Shown here: positions 33,104 through 41,376 of the stretch, piece by piece
Numbering within the stretch: position 1 is the stretch's first letter
How the letters are laid out: every line of letters begins with the position of its first letter
Assembly (NCBI RefSeq): GCF_007828865.1
Contig: NZ_VIVK01000001.1
Location: forward strand, 248,001-312,000
Direction: 5' to 3'
DNA: 64,000 nt
Origin: Kribbella amoyensis
Lineage (GTDB): Bacteria; Actinomycetota; Actinomycetes; Propionibacteriales; Kribbellaceae
Program-made: the position numbers and the translations under genes
The notes under the pieces: generated by a model
What the model was told of the DNA's origin: nothing
Database searches by the model: none
Seen by the model: only the letters and a program-made list of their open reading frames with translations

Positions 33104-33946
33104 TCAGTAAGCCGACGGACCGTAGATGTTCACCGCGGTGGAGTAGCTCGACACGTACCGGCCGTTCTTCCCGACCTTCGCACCGCTCACCCCGTGGATC
33201 GAGACCCGGTAGCCACCGAACCTGGCGTCCTTGACGGTGCTGGGACCGCCGTCCTCCTGGCCCGCGTGCTGCCCGGTGAACCCGATGATCTGCTGGCGGA
33301 CCGCGGCGTCCGTGATCGCCAGTGACAGCACGGCCGGCAGGCCACCCTTCAGCGTGGCGAACGCCTCGCCAGGTCCCTGCAGGTAGTCGCCCGCGCCGCC
33401 GGCGCGCCCGCCGACGTCGATGTTCTCGACGGCGTTCTTCTTGGTGTAGTCGCGGTCGATGCCGACCTCCAGCTTGCCCTTCACGCACTCGATCCCGAGA
33501 ACCCGGTCCTCCTTGCAGGTGTAGCCCTGGGCCCGCAGCGTCCGGACCAGCCCGTCGACCGTGACGCCGGGAAAGCAACCGTCGCACTCGGCCGCAACGG
33601 GCGAAGAACTCGGCGGCGAGCTGGGACTGCCACTCGTCGTCGGCGGACCGGCCGGCTGCGTCGTCGCGTCGTTGGCCGGCTGCGTCGCGTCGTTCGCCGG
33701 CTGGGTCGCGGCCGGCCGGGTCGCGTCGCCCGCGGTGTCGTCGGAGCCACCGCTGAAGCGGCTGACCACGAAGACGCCGGTCCCGATCAGCAGCAGCGTA
33801 CCGAACACCCCGACCAGGATCGCCGCGACCTTGTTCGGCCCCCGCGGCGGTGGCGGCGGATAACCGCCGTACTGCGGCTGTCCGTACTGCGGCTGTCCCT
33901 GCTGGGGCCCGCCCGGGTACCCGCTCTGCTGGTTGCTCACAGCCAC
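33104..33946 (-). CDS. Single-pass membrane protein with Gln/Tyr/Pro-rich head and secreted domain
   Basis: 280 residues. Cytoplasmic head of low complexity (QQGQPQYGQPQYGGYPPPPP), one transmembrane helix (about 39-62, VAAILVGVFGTLLLIGTGVF), a Thr/Pro/Asn linker with near-tandem TQPANDA copies (about 80-100), then an extracytoplasmic globular domain of about 165 residues with cysteines at ECDGCFPG, YTCKED and IECVKG. No family recognised; the layout is common in actinomycetes for surface proteins. GTG start, with a second GTG two codons in. It is divergent from the VOC gene, with a long inverted repeat between them. Confidence 0.7.
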   Translation of the reverse strand: MAVSNQQSGYPGGPQQGQPQYGQPQYGGYPPPPPRGPNKVAAILVGVFGTLLLIGTGVFVVSRFSGGSDDTAGDATRPAATQPANDATQPANDATTQPAGPPTTSGSPSSPPSSSPVAAECDGCFPGVTVDGLVRTLRAQGYTCKEDRVLGIECVKGKLEVGIDRDYTKKNAVENIDVGGRAGGAGDYLQGPGEAFATLKGGLPAVLSLAITDAAVRQQIIGFTGQHAGQEDGGPSTVKDARFGGYRVSIHGVSGAKVGKNGRYVSSYSTAVNIYGPSAY

Positions 33947-33991
33947 AATGTAGCCAGCTCACATCACAGTCTCGTCCTGATCGAAGCGAGC

Positions 33992-34093
33992 CGGACCGCC
34001 AGCACTCACCAAACCACCGGTCGTGGCCAGGACGCCGCCTGCGCTCGCGGGACAGAACGCTATCAGGTGAGGTTGAGGAGTGCTGGCGGTCCG
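33992..34093. repeat. Perfect 16-bp inverted repeat with 70-bp spacer
   Basis: CGGACCGCCAGCACTC at 33992-34007 recurs as its exact reverse complement at 34078-34093. The right arm ends 15 bases before the VOC start codon, the left arm is 46 bp upstream of the other gene. The spacer has no repeat or gene. It could be a paired binding site, a small mobile-element relic or a leader stem-loop. Confidence 0.6.
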
Positions 34094-34108
34094 CACTAGC
34101 GTCGGGGG

Positions 34109-34489
34109 ATGCACAAGAGCCGGGTCTACGCGTTGCTGATCGACACACCGAAGGACGAGGTCGGGAAGGCCACCTCGTTCTGGGAGGGGGCGCTCGGGGT
34201 GACCTCACGGTTCGACCCGGCGTATCCGCAGTTCATCGAGTTGCCCGGCGCAACCAACGGGATCGTCACGGCGCTGCAGTCGGTCGACGACGCGCCGCGT
34301 TACCACGTCGACATCGAGACCGACGACCTCGACGCCGAGACGGCCCGGCTGATCGGGCTCGGCGCCGAGGAGGTCTCCCGGTGGCAGGACTGCCGGGTCC
34401 TGCGCGCACCCGGCGGCCACCTGCTCTGCGTCCTCCCCGTCGAGACCGACCCGGACGACTTCGCCGCGAACGCGAACGTCTGGGGCTAG
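34109..34489 (+). CDS. VOC-superfamily (glyoxalase-like) protein
   Basis: 126 residues with the paired beta-alpha-beta-beta-beta modules of the vicinal oxygen chelate fold: VGKATSFWEGALGVTSRFDP, PRYHVDIETDDLDAETARLI and CRVLRAPGGHLLCVLPVET. A His (YHVDIET) and the Glu near the end could be metal ligands, but the first ligand position is not obvious, so it may be a binding protein. Its stop overlaps that of efeB on the other strand (CTAG at 34486-34489). No known link with iron uptake. Confidence 0.7.
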   Translation: MHKSRVYALLIDTPKDEVGKATSFWEGALGVTSRFDPAYPQFIELPGATNGIVTALQSVDDAPRYHVDIETDDLDAETARLIGLGAEEVSRWQDCRVLRAPGGHLLCVLPVETDPDDFAANANVWG

Positions 34490-35766
34490 GCGAAGAGCTT
34501 CTCGCCCCAGAAGGATCCGGCCTGGACCCCACCGGGGCAGGCGAAGATGCCCGAGCCGACGTGGCGGATGTACTCGTTCATCACGTCGGAGCGGGACAAC
34601 TGCTGCTGGATCGGGATGAACTGCTTGCGCGGATCCCGCTGGTAGGCCAGGAAGAACAGCCCCGCGTTCAGCCGGCCGAGACCGTCCGAGCCGTCGACGA
34701 AGTTGTACCCCCGGCGCAGCAGCTCGGCACCGTTGTTGAACTGGGGATGCGCGAGCCGGACGTGCGAGTCCTTCGCCACCTTGTACTCCCCGTCGGCGCC
34801 CTTGGCCTCGAAGTCGATCGGGTCGAACTCGTCCGCCTTGCCCAGCGGCGCCCCGGTCCCCTTGCCGCGGCCGACGATCGTCTCCTGCTCGCTGAGTGAC
34901 GTCCGGTCCCAGGTCTCGATCGTCATCCGGATCCGGCGCGCCACCAGGTACGAGCCGCCGGTCATCCAGTCCGGCCCGTCGCCGGGCTGGACCCACAGCT
35001 GCTGCTCGAGCTTGGCGGTGTCCTCGAGCTTGAGGTTGTTCGTGCCGTCCTTGAAGCCGAACAGGTTCCGCGGGGTCGTCTGCGCGCGCGACGTGGACGA
35101 CGTCCGGCCGAACCCGAGCTGGGAGTACCGCACCGCCGTCGTGCCGAAGCCGATCCGGGCCAGGTTGCGGATCGCGTGCACCGCGACCTGCGGGTCGTCC
35201 GAGCACGCCTGGATCGCGATGTCGCCGCCACTGCGGGCCGGGTCGAGGGTGTCGCCGATGAAGTGCGGCAGGTCGGCCAGCGCGGCCGGCCGCCGGTCCG
35301 CCAGCCCGAACCTGTCGTTGCCCTTGGCATCGACGAACAGGCTGGGCCCGAACCCGATGGTCAGCGTCAGCCGGGCCGGCGGCAGACCGACCGCCTCACC
35401 GGTGTCCTCCGGCGGCGCCTCGCCCGGACCGTTCACCGCGCCGTACTGGCCGATGTCGCGGCCGGCCGTGATCAGCGCGGCCGCGGCGGTCCACTCCTTC
35501 AGCAGCGAGACCAGCGCGTCCCGCTTGCCGGCCGTGACGTCGAAGGTGGCGAAGTGCAGCCGGTCCTGGGCCGGCGTGACGATCCCGGCCTGGTGCGGGC
35601 CGTGGAACTCGACCGGCCCGCTGCTGTCACTCGCCTGCGACTCGGGCGTCGCGATCACCGAGTGCGCGGCGTACCCGGCGACCCCGGTCGCCACCGCCGC
35701 ACCCGCGGCCCCGAAGAGCCCGCGTCGCGAGATCCCCTTACGCTGCTGCTCTTCGCGCTCGGCCAT
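34486..35766 (-). CDS. efeB: Deferrochelatase/DyP-type peroxidase EfeB
   Basis: 426 residues, Tat-exported haem peroxidase of the EfeUOB iron system. A twin-arginine signal (KGISRRGLFGAAGAAVATGV) is followed by the DyP domain with NLFGFKDGTNN (GxxDG, distal Asp) and DSHVRLAHPQFNNG (proximal His). Proposed roles are oxidising Fe(II) for the permease or taking iron from haem; which applies here is unknown. Its ATG overlaps the efeO stop by one base (TGATG), fixing the start; a much longer frame upstream lies inside efeO. Last gene of efeU-efeO-efeB. Confidence 0.92.
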   Translation of the reverse strand: MAEREEQQRKGISRRGLFGAAGAAVATGVAGYAAHSVIATPESQASDSSGPVEFHGPHQAGIVTPAQDRLHFATFDVTAGKRDALVSLLKEWTAAAALITAGRDIGQYGAVNGPGEAPPEDTGEAVGLPPARLTLTIGFGPSLFVDAKGNDRFGLADRRPAALADLPHFIGDTLDPARSGGDIAIQACSDDPQVAVHAIRNLARIGFGTTAVRYSQLGFGRTSSTSRAQTTPRNLFGFKDGTNNLKLEDTAKLEQQLWVQPGDGPDWMTGGSYLVARRIRMTIETWDRTSLSEQETIVGRGKGTGAPLGKADEFDPIDFEAKGADGEYKVAKDSHVRLAHPQFNNGAELLRRGYNFVDGSDGLGRLNAGLFFLAYQRDPRKQFIPIQQQLSRSDVMNEYIRHVGSGIFACPGGVQAGSFWGEKLFA

Positions 35767-36911
35767 CACTTCTGCGCAATCACTCCGGCGACCTTGCTGA
35801 CCGGCTCGGCCAGCGCGTCGACGACGTTGCCGAGCTCCCGCCGCTCGGCCTCGGTCGGCTGGTACGGCTTGAACCCGTCGCCGACCCGGTACTTCTCCAG
35901 CGCGGTGAACACGGCCTTGAAGTTCGTGTCCAGCGTCGTCACCAGGGCCGCGTCCCGCTGCTGCAGGGCCGGTCGGAGCGCCTGGACCGCGGCCTGCGAA
36001 CCCTCCACGTTGGCGTCGAAGTCCCACAGGTCGGTGTGCGAGTAGCGGTCCTCCTCACCGGTGATCTTGCCGGTGGCGACCTCGTCCAGCAGTTCCTTCG
36101 CGCCGTTGGCCAGCTGCAACGGGTTCAGCTGGACGGCCTTGGCCTTCGCGACCACGGTCTTCACGTCGACGAGCAGCTGGTCGGCGTACTTGGCCATCCC
36201 GGCGGTGCTGTTCTTCTCCCACAACGCCTGCTCGATCCGGTGGTACCCGGTCCACTCGGTGCCCGGCTCGACGTCGTTCACGCGGGCGTCGATCTTCGGG
36301 TCCAGGTCGCCGAACGACTCCGCGACCGGCTCGATCCGCTCCCAGTACGTCCGCGACACCGGGTACAGCGCCTTCGCCTTCGCGACGTCACCGGCCTTCA
36401 CCGCGGCGACGAACTCGGTCGTCTTCTCCTCCAGCGCGACCGCCTGGGAGTTCACGTACCGCTGGTAGCTCTTGGTGGCGTCCTTGAGCGCGGCGTCGGA
36501 GTCGGCGTGCGGGGTCGCGTCACCCGACACGGTCAGGTCGCCGCGGATGCCGTCGCCGACCATGCCCGGCTTGCAGACCGCGTGGTACTTGCCGGTCGGC
36601 AGCTCGACGATCAGGTCGCGCTTGAGCCCGGGGCCGATGTTCTCCACCTCGCCCATCACCCGGTCGCCCTCGGCGTACACGTAGAACTCGGTGACCTTGC
36701 TGCCGCCGTTGGAGACCGAGAAGGTGCTGGTCCCCGACTTGACGTCACGACGGCTCAGATCGCACTCCGAGTCGGTCGCCTTCACCGCGACCGGTCCGGT
36801 GGTGTCCCCCGGGGCGGCCTGCGGGGTCTCCTCGGCGCACCCGGCGAGCAGCAGCCCCGCGAGGACCGGGAGGGCGACCACGACGGCGCGGGTGGTGGGG
36901 ATGGTGATCAT
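35766..36911 (-). CDS. efeO: Iron-uptake lipoprotein EfeO (M75-type, cupredoxin N-domain)
   Basis: 381 residues. A lipoprotein signal with LAGLLLAGC (Cys25) is followed by a cupredoxin-like domain (CDLSRRDVKSGTSTFSVSNG, about 47-135) and the helical imelysin/M75 domain (about 145-381) with the metal motif TEWTGYHRIEQALWE (HxxE). It presents iron to EfeU outside the membrane. The ATG at 36911 follows AGGAG; the open frame goes 12 codons further up without support. It lies between efeU (45 bp upstream) and efeB (one-base overlap). Confidence 0.92.
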   Translation of the reverse strand: MITIPTTRAVVVALPVLAGLLLAGCAEETPQAAPGDTTGPVAVKATDSECDLSRRDVKSGTSTFSVSNGGSKVTEFYVYAEGDRVMGEVENIGPGLKRDLIVELPTGKYHAVCKPGMVGDGIRGDLTVSGDATPHADSDAALKDATKSYQRYVNSQAVALEEKTTEFVAAVKAGDVAKAKALYPVSRTYWERIEPVAESFGDLDPKIDARVNDVEPGTEWTGYHRIEQALWEKNSTAGMAKYADQLLVDVKTVVAKAKAVQLNPLQLANGAKELLDEVATGKITGEEDRYSHTDLWDFDANVEGSQAAVQALRPALQQRDAALVTTLDTNFKAVFTALEKYRVGDGFKPYQPTEAERRELGNVVDALAEPVSKVAGVIAQK

Positions 36912-36956
36912 GCGCGTTTCTCCTGGGACAAGGTGCCGGGCGGACACCCGGGGGTT

Positions 36957-37805
36957 TCAGGCCGCTTTCGCGTTCGCGTCGGCGGGAACGGGAGGCGGCG
37001 TACTGGACCGGACCGGCAGGAAGTACAGGATCAGCACCGGGACGAGGTACACGAGCCAGGCGGACAGCTCGACCACGGTGGGCGCCGGGTTGAAGTTGAA
37101 GATGCCCTTCAGCACCACGCCGTACCAGCTGTCCGGCGGGATCACCCGCGAGATGTCGAACGCGAGCGCGTGCAGGCCGGGCAGGATCCCGGCCTCCTGC
37201 AGGTCGTGGAACCCGTAGGCGAAGATTCCGGCGGCGACCAGGATCAGGACGGCGCCGGTCCACTTGAAGAAGACGGCCAGGTTGATCCGGACGGCACCGC
37301 GGTAGATCAGCACGCCGACCAGGACCGAGGTGGCCAGGCCGAGCAGGACGCCGATCAGCGGTGTCGCCGTGGTCGCGGAGGCGGCCGAGGCGTACACGAT
37401 GAACGCGGTCTCGATGCTCTCCCGGAACACCGACAGGAACGCCAGCAGCACCACCGCGCCGGCGCCGACCTGCAGCGCCTCGCCCATCCGCTCGCGGAGG
37501 TCCTTCGCGATCCCGCGGGAGGCCTTGCGCATCCAGAAGATCATCCAGGTGACGAAGCCGACCGCGAGGATCGACATCACCCCGCCGATGGTCTCCTGGG
37601 TGGTGAACGACTTCGCCGTCAGCGCGGTGACGAACCGCAACACGGCCCAGCCGGCGACCGCGACGGCGAGCGCCGCGGCCACTCCGGCCCAGACCAGTTT
37701 GAGTCGATCACGATGCCCGGACTTCACCAGGAACGTGGCCAGAATGCTGACCACCAGCGAAGCCTCCAGACCCTCTCGGAGCCCGATCAGGTAGTTGGCG
37801 AGCAT
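36957..37805 (-). CDS. efeU: FTR1-type high-affinity iron permease EfeU
   Basis: 282 residues, seven helices. Both iron-binding REXXE motifs are intact: REGLE (10-14) and RESIE (128-132). The chain ends in a Pro/Ala-rich tail. It is the first gene of the efeUOB operon; the start at 37805 lies 20 bp downstream of a DtxR/IdeR-type box, so it is likely induced by iron starvation. The full set U, O and B in one operon argues the system is functional, probably at acidic or iron-poor conditions. Confidence 0.93.
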   Translation of the reverse strand: MLANYLIGLREGLEASLVVSILATFLVKSGHRDRLKLVWAGVAAALAVAVAGWAVLRFVTALTAKSFTTQETIGGVMSILAVGFVTWMIFWMRKASRGIAKDLRERMGEALQVGAGAVVLLAFLSVFRESIETAFIVYASAASATTATPLIGVLLGLATSVLVGVLIYRGAVRINLAVFFKWTGAVLILVAAGIFAYGFHDLQEAGILPGLHALAFDISRVIPPDSWYGVVLKGIFNFNPAPTVVELSAWLVYLVPVLILYFLPVRSSTPPPVPADANAKAA

Positions 37806-37824
37806 GGCGGAACTCCATCACAGC

Positions 37825-37858
37825 TTAGGTATGTCTAACCTTCCGAAGGCTAACCTAA
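37825..37858. promoter_or_regulatory. DtxR/IdeR iron box before efeUOB
   Basis: TTAGGTATGTCTAACCTTC (37825-37843) matches about 15-16 of 19 positions of the DtxR consensus TWAGGTTAGSCTAACCTWA. A second half-site GGCTAACCTAA follows at 37848-37858. The position, 20 bp upstream of efeU, is right for Fe(II)-dependent repression. The second half-site overlaps the end of thpR. Confidence 0.8.
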
Positions 37859-38413
37859 GAAGTTCCATTCGCCTACTGTGTCGTAAGCCGCACCGTGGCT
37901 CGGTCCCTGACCTAGACGCGACGAGATCAGCCGGATACTCTCCGCCGTCCAGCTCGGCCCTTCGTAGGTGTCGAAGATCCGCACCCAGCGGACCACGTCG
38001 ACCGGCCGGCGCAACCGAGCCAGCGTCAGGTGCGGGGTGAACTTCCGGCCTTCCACCGGTACGCCCGCCTTGTTCGCCGCGGACCGCGTGGTCATCGCCA
38101 GATGCGGCAACTGGTTCGCCTCGTCCCGGACCCCGGTCCACAGCACCCGGGCGTCGGCCACACTCGGGAACGCGCCCGCTCCGGACAGCCTCAGGTCGAA
38201 CGGTTTCTGCCGTTGCGCGGCCCGTTCCAGCCGCTCCCCCAACTCGTCGGTCTTCCACTCCGGCACCTCGCCCAGGAACGCCAGGGTGATGTGCCAGTTC
38301 TCGTCGGCGGCCCAGCGGATGTCGTCATCCGGATGGTCCCGCCGCGGCTCCACGTACGTACTCAGATCCTCGACAACCTCCTCAGGCGGCACTACAGCCA
38401 CGAAAAGTCGCAT
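37850..38413 (-). CDS. thpR: RNA 2',3'-cyclic phosphodiesterase
   Basis: 187 residues of the 2H phosphoesterase fold, opening RNA 2',3'-cyclic phosphates to 2'-phosphates (the enzyme once named 2'-5' RNA ligase). Both catalytic motifs are present: NWHITLAFLGE (H41) and KFTPHLTLARLRR (H128). The start MRLFVAVVPP is typical. It is divergent from the kinase-oxidoreductase fusion with only 46 bp between the starts, suggesting joint control. Its 3' end reaches into the efeU promoter region. Confidence 0.88.
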   Translation of the reverse strand: MRLFVAVVPPEEVVEDLSTYVEPRRDHPDDDIRWAADENWHITLAFLGEVPEWKTDELGERLERAAQRQKPFDLRLSGAGAFPSVADARVLWTGVRDEANQLPHLAMTTRSAANKAGVPVEGRKFTPHLTLARLRRPVDVVRWVRIFDTYEGPSWTAESIRLISSRLGQGPSHGAAYDTVGEWNFLG

Positions 38414-38459
38414 ACCGGAAACCCTACGACGGCAGGGGGACAGCGGGTCAGACTGAGAC

Positions 38460-39932
38460 ATGGACGAGCTCAATCTGCCGGCGCCGTGTCTGGTCGTGCT
38501 GGTGGGGCCGGGGGCTTCGGGGAAGTCGACGTGGGCGGCCGAGCGGTTCGCGCCGGAGCTCGTGGTGTCGAGCGATCGGTTGCGGGCCCTGGTCGGCGCC
38601 GGTGAAGACGACCTCGGCGCGAGTACGGACGCGTTCCGGTTGCTGGAGGAGGTGGTCCGGCTGCGGATCGGCCGCGGCCTGACCACGGTGATCGACACGC
38701 TCGGGCTCGACCGGGACCGCCGGCTCGGGTGGCTCGGACTGGCCCGGGAGCACGGGATTCCCTGTGTGGCGGTCGCTTTCGACACTCCGGCGGACGAATG
38801 CCGGCGCCGGAACCGCGAACGGGTGAAGCGCATCCCCGCCGAAGCCCTGACCGCGCAACTGCGGACGTGGACCACGGTGAAGAAGGAGTTGCCCACCGAG
38901 GGATTCGACGACGTACTCCGGCCGGCCGCGATCCGCGTGGTCCCGCAAGCCTTCGTCCAGGCGGAGGATGCGGCGCGTCGGCAGGTCGAGGCGCCGGCCG
39001 GGCTGCGGTTCGGACTTCAGCTCAGCAGCTACACGCACAAAGCGGGCCGCAAGACCACCGGCGAATGGGTGCGCCGGATCGGGGCGAAGGCCGAGGCGGC
39101 CGGGTTCGACGCGATCTACGTGATGGACCACTTCCGCCAGATCCCGCAGGTCGGTCGGGCCTGGGAGGACTTCCTGGAGAGCTGGACCACGCTCGCGTAC
39201 CTGGCCGCGTGTACCGACCGGGTCCGGCTCGGCACCCTGGTCACCGGGATCACCTATCGCAACGTCGCCCACCTCGCCAAGATCGCGGCCACGCTGGACG
39301 TCCTGAGTGGCGGCCGCGCGGTCTGCGGGGTCGGGCTCTCCTGGTTCGAGGCCGAGCACAAGGCGTACGGGTGGGACTTCCCGTCCGTCGCGGATCGGTA
39401 CGCCCTGCTCGCCGACGCGCTCCGGCTGCTGCCCGCGATGTGGGGACCAGGCAACAAACCCTTCCACGGCAAGGTGCTCGACGTCCCCGACACGACCTGC
39501 TACCCGCGTCCGCTGCAGGACCGGATCCCCTTGCTGGTCGGCGGAAGCGGGCCGCGGACGTTACGCCTCGCCGCGAGGTACGCCGATGCGGCCAACGTCT
39601 TCGGCGACGTCGGCCAGGTACGGGAGCGGGCCGAGTACCTGCGCGCGCACCGGGGCGACCGGGAGCCGATCGAGGTCACGCACCTGTCCACCACGCTGAT
39701 CGGTACCGACCACCAGCAGGTCGATGCCTTGGTCAACCGTCTCCGCCCGCGCAACCAGGATCCGGCCAAGTACGCGGCCGCCGTCAAGGCGGGCACGGTG
39801 CAGGACCAGGTCGGCCGGTTCCGCCGGCTCGCCGAGGCGGGCGCCGGCGAGGTGATGATCAGCCTGCCCGGCCTGGACGACGACCTGACCCCGCTCGACA
39901 CCGCGGCCGAGGTGATCTCAGCGTTTCGGTAG
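38460..39932 (+). CDS. Fusion: polynucleotide-kinase-like P-loop domain + F420-dependent LLM oxidoreductase
   Basis: 490 residues. Residues 10-165 are a P-loop kinase close to the bacterial Pnkp kinase pattern: CLVVLVGPGASGKSTWAAERF (Walker A 16-24), VVSSDRLRALVG (Asp39), STDAFRLLEEVVRLRIGRGL, TTVIDTLGLDRDRRLGWLGL, then a lid with RRRNRERVKR. From about 181 comes a luciferase-like monooxygenase fold (FGLQLSSYTHKAGRKTTGEW, IYVMDHFRQIP, RVRLGTLVTGITYRNVAHLA, PLLVGGSGPRTLRLAARYAD) of the F420-dependent class. Both halves look intact. Divergent from thpR; 15-bp tail overlap with mycothione reductase. Function unknown; a 5'-OH kinase on RNA or a small molecule coupled to redox is a hypothesis. Confidence 0.8.
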   Translation: MDELNLPAPCLVVLVGPGASGKSTWAAERFAPELVVSSDRLRALVGAGEDDLGASTDAFRLLEEVVRLRIGRGLTTVIDTLGLDRDRRLGWLGLAREHGIPCVAVAFDTPADECRRRNRERVKRIPAEALTAQLRTWTTVKKELPTEGFDDVLRPAAIRVVPQAFVQAEDAARRQVEAPAGLRFGLQLSSYTHKAGRKTTGEWVRRIGAKAEAAGFDAIYVMDHFRQIPQVGRAWEDFLESWTTLAYLAACTDRVRLGTLVTGITYRNVAHLAKIAATLDVLSGGRAVCGVGLSWFEAEHKAYGWDFPSVADRYALLADALRLLPAMWGPGNKPFHGKVLDVPDTTCYPRPLQDRIPLLVGGSGPRTLRLAARYADAANVFGDVGQVRERAEYLRAHRGDREPIEVTHLSTTLIGTDHQQVDALVNRLRPRNQDPAKYAAAVKAGTVQDQVGRFRRLAEAGAGEVMISLPGLDDDLTPLDTAAEVISAFR

Positions 39933-41315
39933 GTCCAGGTTCAGCAGCGCGTTCTCGATCAGCTCGGGCAGCGCCGGGTGGATCCAGTACTGGCCGCGCG
40001 CCATCGTGGACGCGTCCAGGCCGAAGCTCATCGCCTGGATCACCGGCTGCAGCACCGACGACGCCTGCGGCCCGAGCACGTGTGCGCCGAGGATCAGCCC
40101 GGTGTCCGGATCGGCGAGGATCTTGGCGAACCCGGTGGTGTCCTCCATCGCCCACCCGTACGCGATCCCGGCGTACTCCTGCCGCCCCACGACGTACCGG
40201 ACGCCCTGGTCCTTCGCCTCCTCCTCGGTCAGCCCGACGGACGCGATCTGCGGGGCGCCGAAGACCGCGGACGGGACGTAGCGGTGGTCGGACGCGATCG
40301 GCTCGTCCGGGTGCAGCAGGTTGTGCTGGACCACCCGGGACTCGTGGTTCGCGACGTGCTTGAGCTGGTACGGCGAGGAGAGGTCACCGAGTGCGTAGAT
40401 CCCGTCGACCGCGGTCCGCTGGAACTCGTCCACCACGACCCGGCCGGCCTCGTCCACCTCGACCCCGGTCCTGGCCGGGTCCAGCAGGTCCGAGTTCGGT
40501 TGCCGGCCGACGGCGACGAGCAGTTCGTCCACGACCACCTCGGCGAGGCCTTCAGGGCTCAGCATCCGCAGCGTGATCCCGGTGTCGGAGCGGGTGACGC
40601 CGATCGTCTCGTGGTTCAGCCGGACGTCGTACCGGTCGTCGGCCAGCTCGGTGTACCGGGTCGCGATCTCGGTGTCCTCGTGCCGGAGCAGCAGCCCGGA
40701 CCGGGCGACCAGGGTGACCTCGACGCCGAGCGAGGAGAAGATGTGCGCGAACTCGGCCGCGACGAACCCGCTGCCGATGATGCCGAGCCGGCGCGGCAAC
40801 CGGTCCAGCCGCATCACCGTGTCGGAGGTGTGGAACCCGGTCTCGGCCAGCCCGGGGATCGGCGGCACGATCGGCCGGCTGCCCGCGGCGAGCACGAACC
40901 GGTCCCCGGTGATCGCCCGGGTCTGGCCGTCCGGCCCGGTCACGGTGAGCTCCTTGGCCGCGGTGAACCGGCCGGTCCCGTCGTACACGGTGACGTTCGC
41001 GTTGTCGGCGTGGTGCCGCCGGTACTCCGCGCCGCCGGCCGCGATCGGGTCGATCCGGCCGAAGACGCGATCCCGGATGTCCGGCCAGCGGACCCCGGTG
41101 ACCCGCTCGTCGACGCCGAACCGCGAGCTCTTCGCCGGGGTGGCGGCCAGGTCCGCGGTGTGCACGAACATCTTGGTCGGGATGCAGCCGACGTTCAGGC
41201 AGGTCCCGCCGAAGGTGCCGCGTTCGACCACGGCCGTCTTCCAGTCCGCGAACCGCTGGTCCAGGATCGAGTTGCCGGAGCCGGTGCCGACGATCACCAG
41301 ATCGTAATGAGTCAC
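39918..41315 (-). CDS. mtr: Mycothione reductase
   Basis: 465 residues, FAD/NADPH disulfide reductase regenerating mycothiol, the actinobacterial thiol. The start YDLVIVGTGSGNSILDQRF is the Mtr form of the FAD site, and GGTCLNVGCIPTKM holds the redox pair C39/C44. RLGIIGSGFVAAEFAHIFSS is the NADPH site, IYALGDLSSPYQLKHVANHE the second FAD site, and WIHPALPELIENALLNL the C-terminal catalytic His-Glu. The GSGNS form and the lack of lipoamide-dehydrogenase features favour Mtr. Converges on the kinase-LLM fusion with a 15-bp overlap. Confidence 0.92.
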   Translation of the reverse strand: MTHYDLVIVGTGSGNSILDQRFADWKTAVVERGTFGGTCLNVGCIPTKMFVHTADLAATPAKSSRFGVDERVTGVRWPDIRDRVFGRIDPIAAGGAEYRRHHADNANVTVYDGTGRFTAAKELTVTGPDGQTRAITGDRFVLAAGSRPIVPPIPGLAETGFHTSDTVMRLDRLPRRLGIIGSGFVAAEFAHIFSSLGVEVTLVARSGLLLRHEDTEIATRYTELADDRYDVRLNHETIGVTRSDTGITLRMLSPEGLAEVVVDELLVAVGRQPNSDLLDPARTGVEVDEAGRVVVDEFQRTAVDGIYALGDLSSPYQLKHVANHESRVVQHNLLHPDEPIASDHRYVPSAVFGAPQIASVGLTEEEAKDQGVRYVVGRQEYAGIAYGWAMEDTTGFAKILADPDTGLILGAHVLGPQASSVLQPVIQAMSFGLDASTMARGQYWIHPALPELIENALLNLDLPKR

Positions 41316-41343
41316 ACCACATTGTGACCATGACAGACAACCA

Positions 41344-41361
41344 CGCGCCCGCCCGGGCGCG
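41344..41361 (-). terminator. Hairpin after the MarR-MFS operon
   Basis: CGCGCCCG-CC-CGGGCGCG, exact arms, 16 bases past the MFS stop on the minus strand and 28 bp before the mtr start. With the innermost pair opened, the loop is four bases. No U-run. Likely terminates the operon above mtr. Confidence 0.5.
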
Positions 41362-41376
41362 CCTGGCCGGTGCGAC

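Noticed and set aside
34486..36027. A 513-codon frame for efeB including an upstream extension
   Set aside because: The Tat signal begins at the ATG at 35766; the extension reads efeO out of frame.
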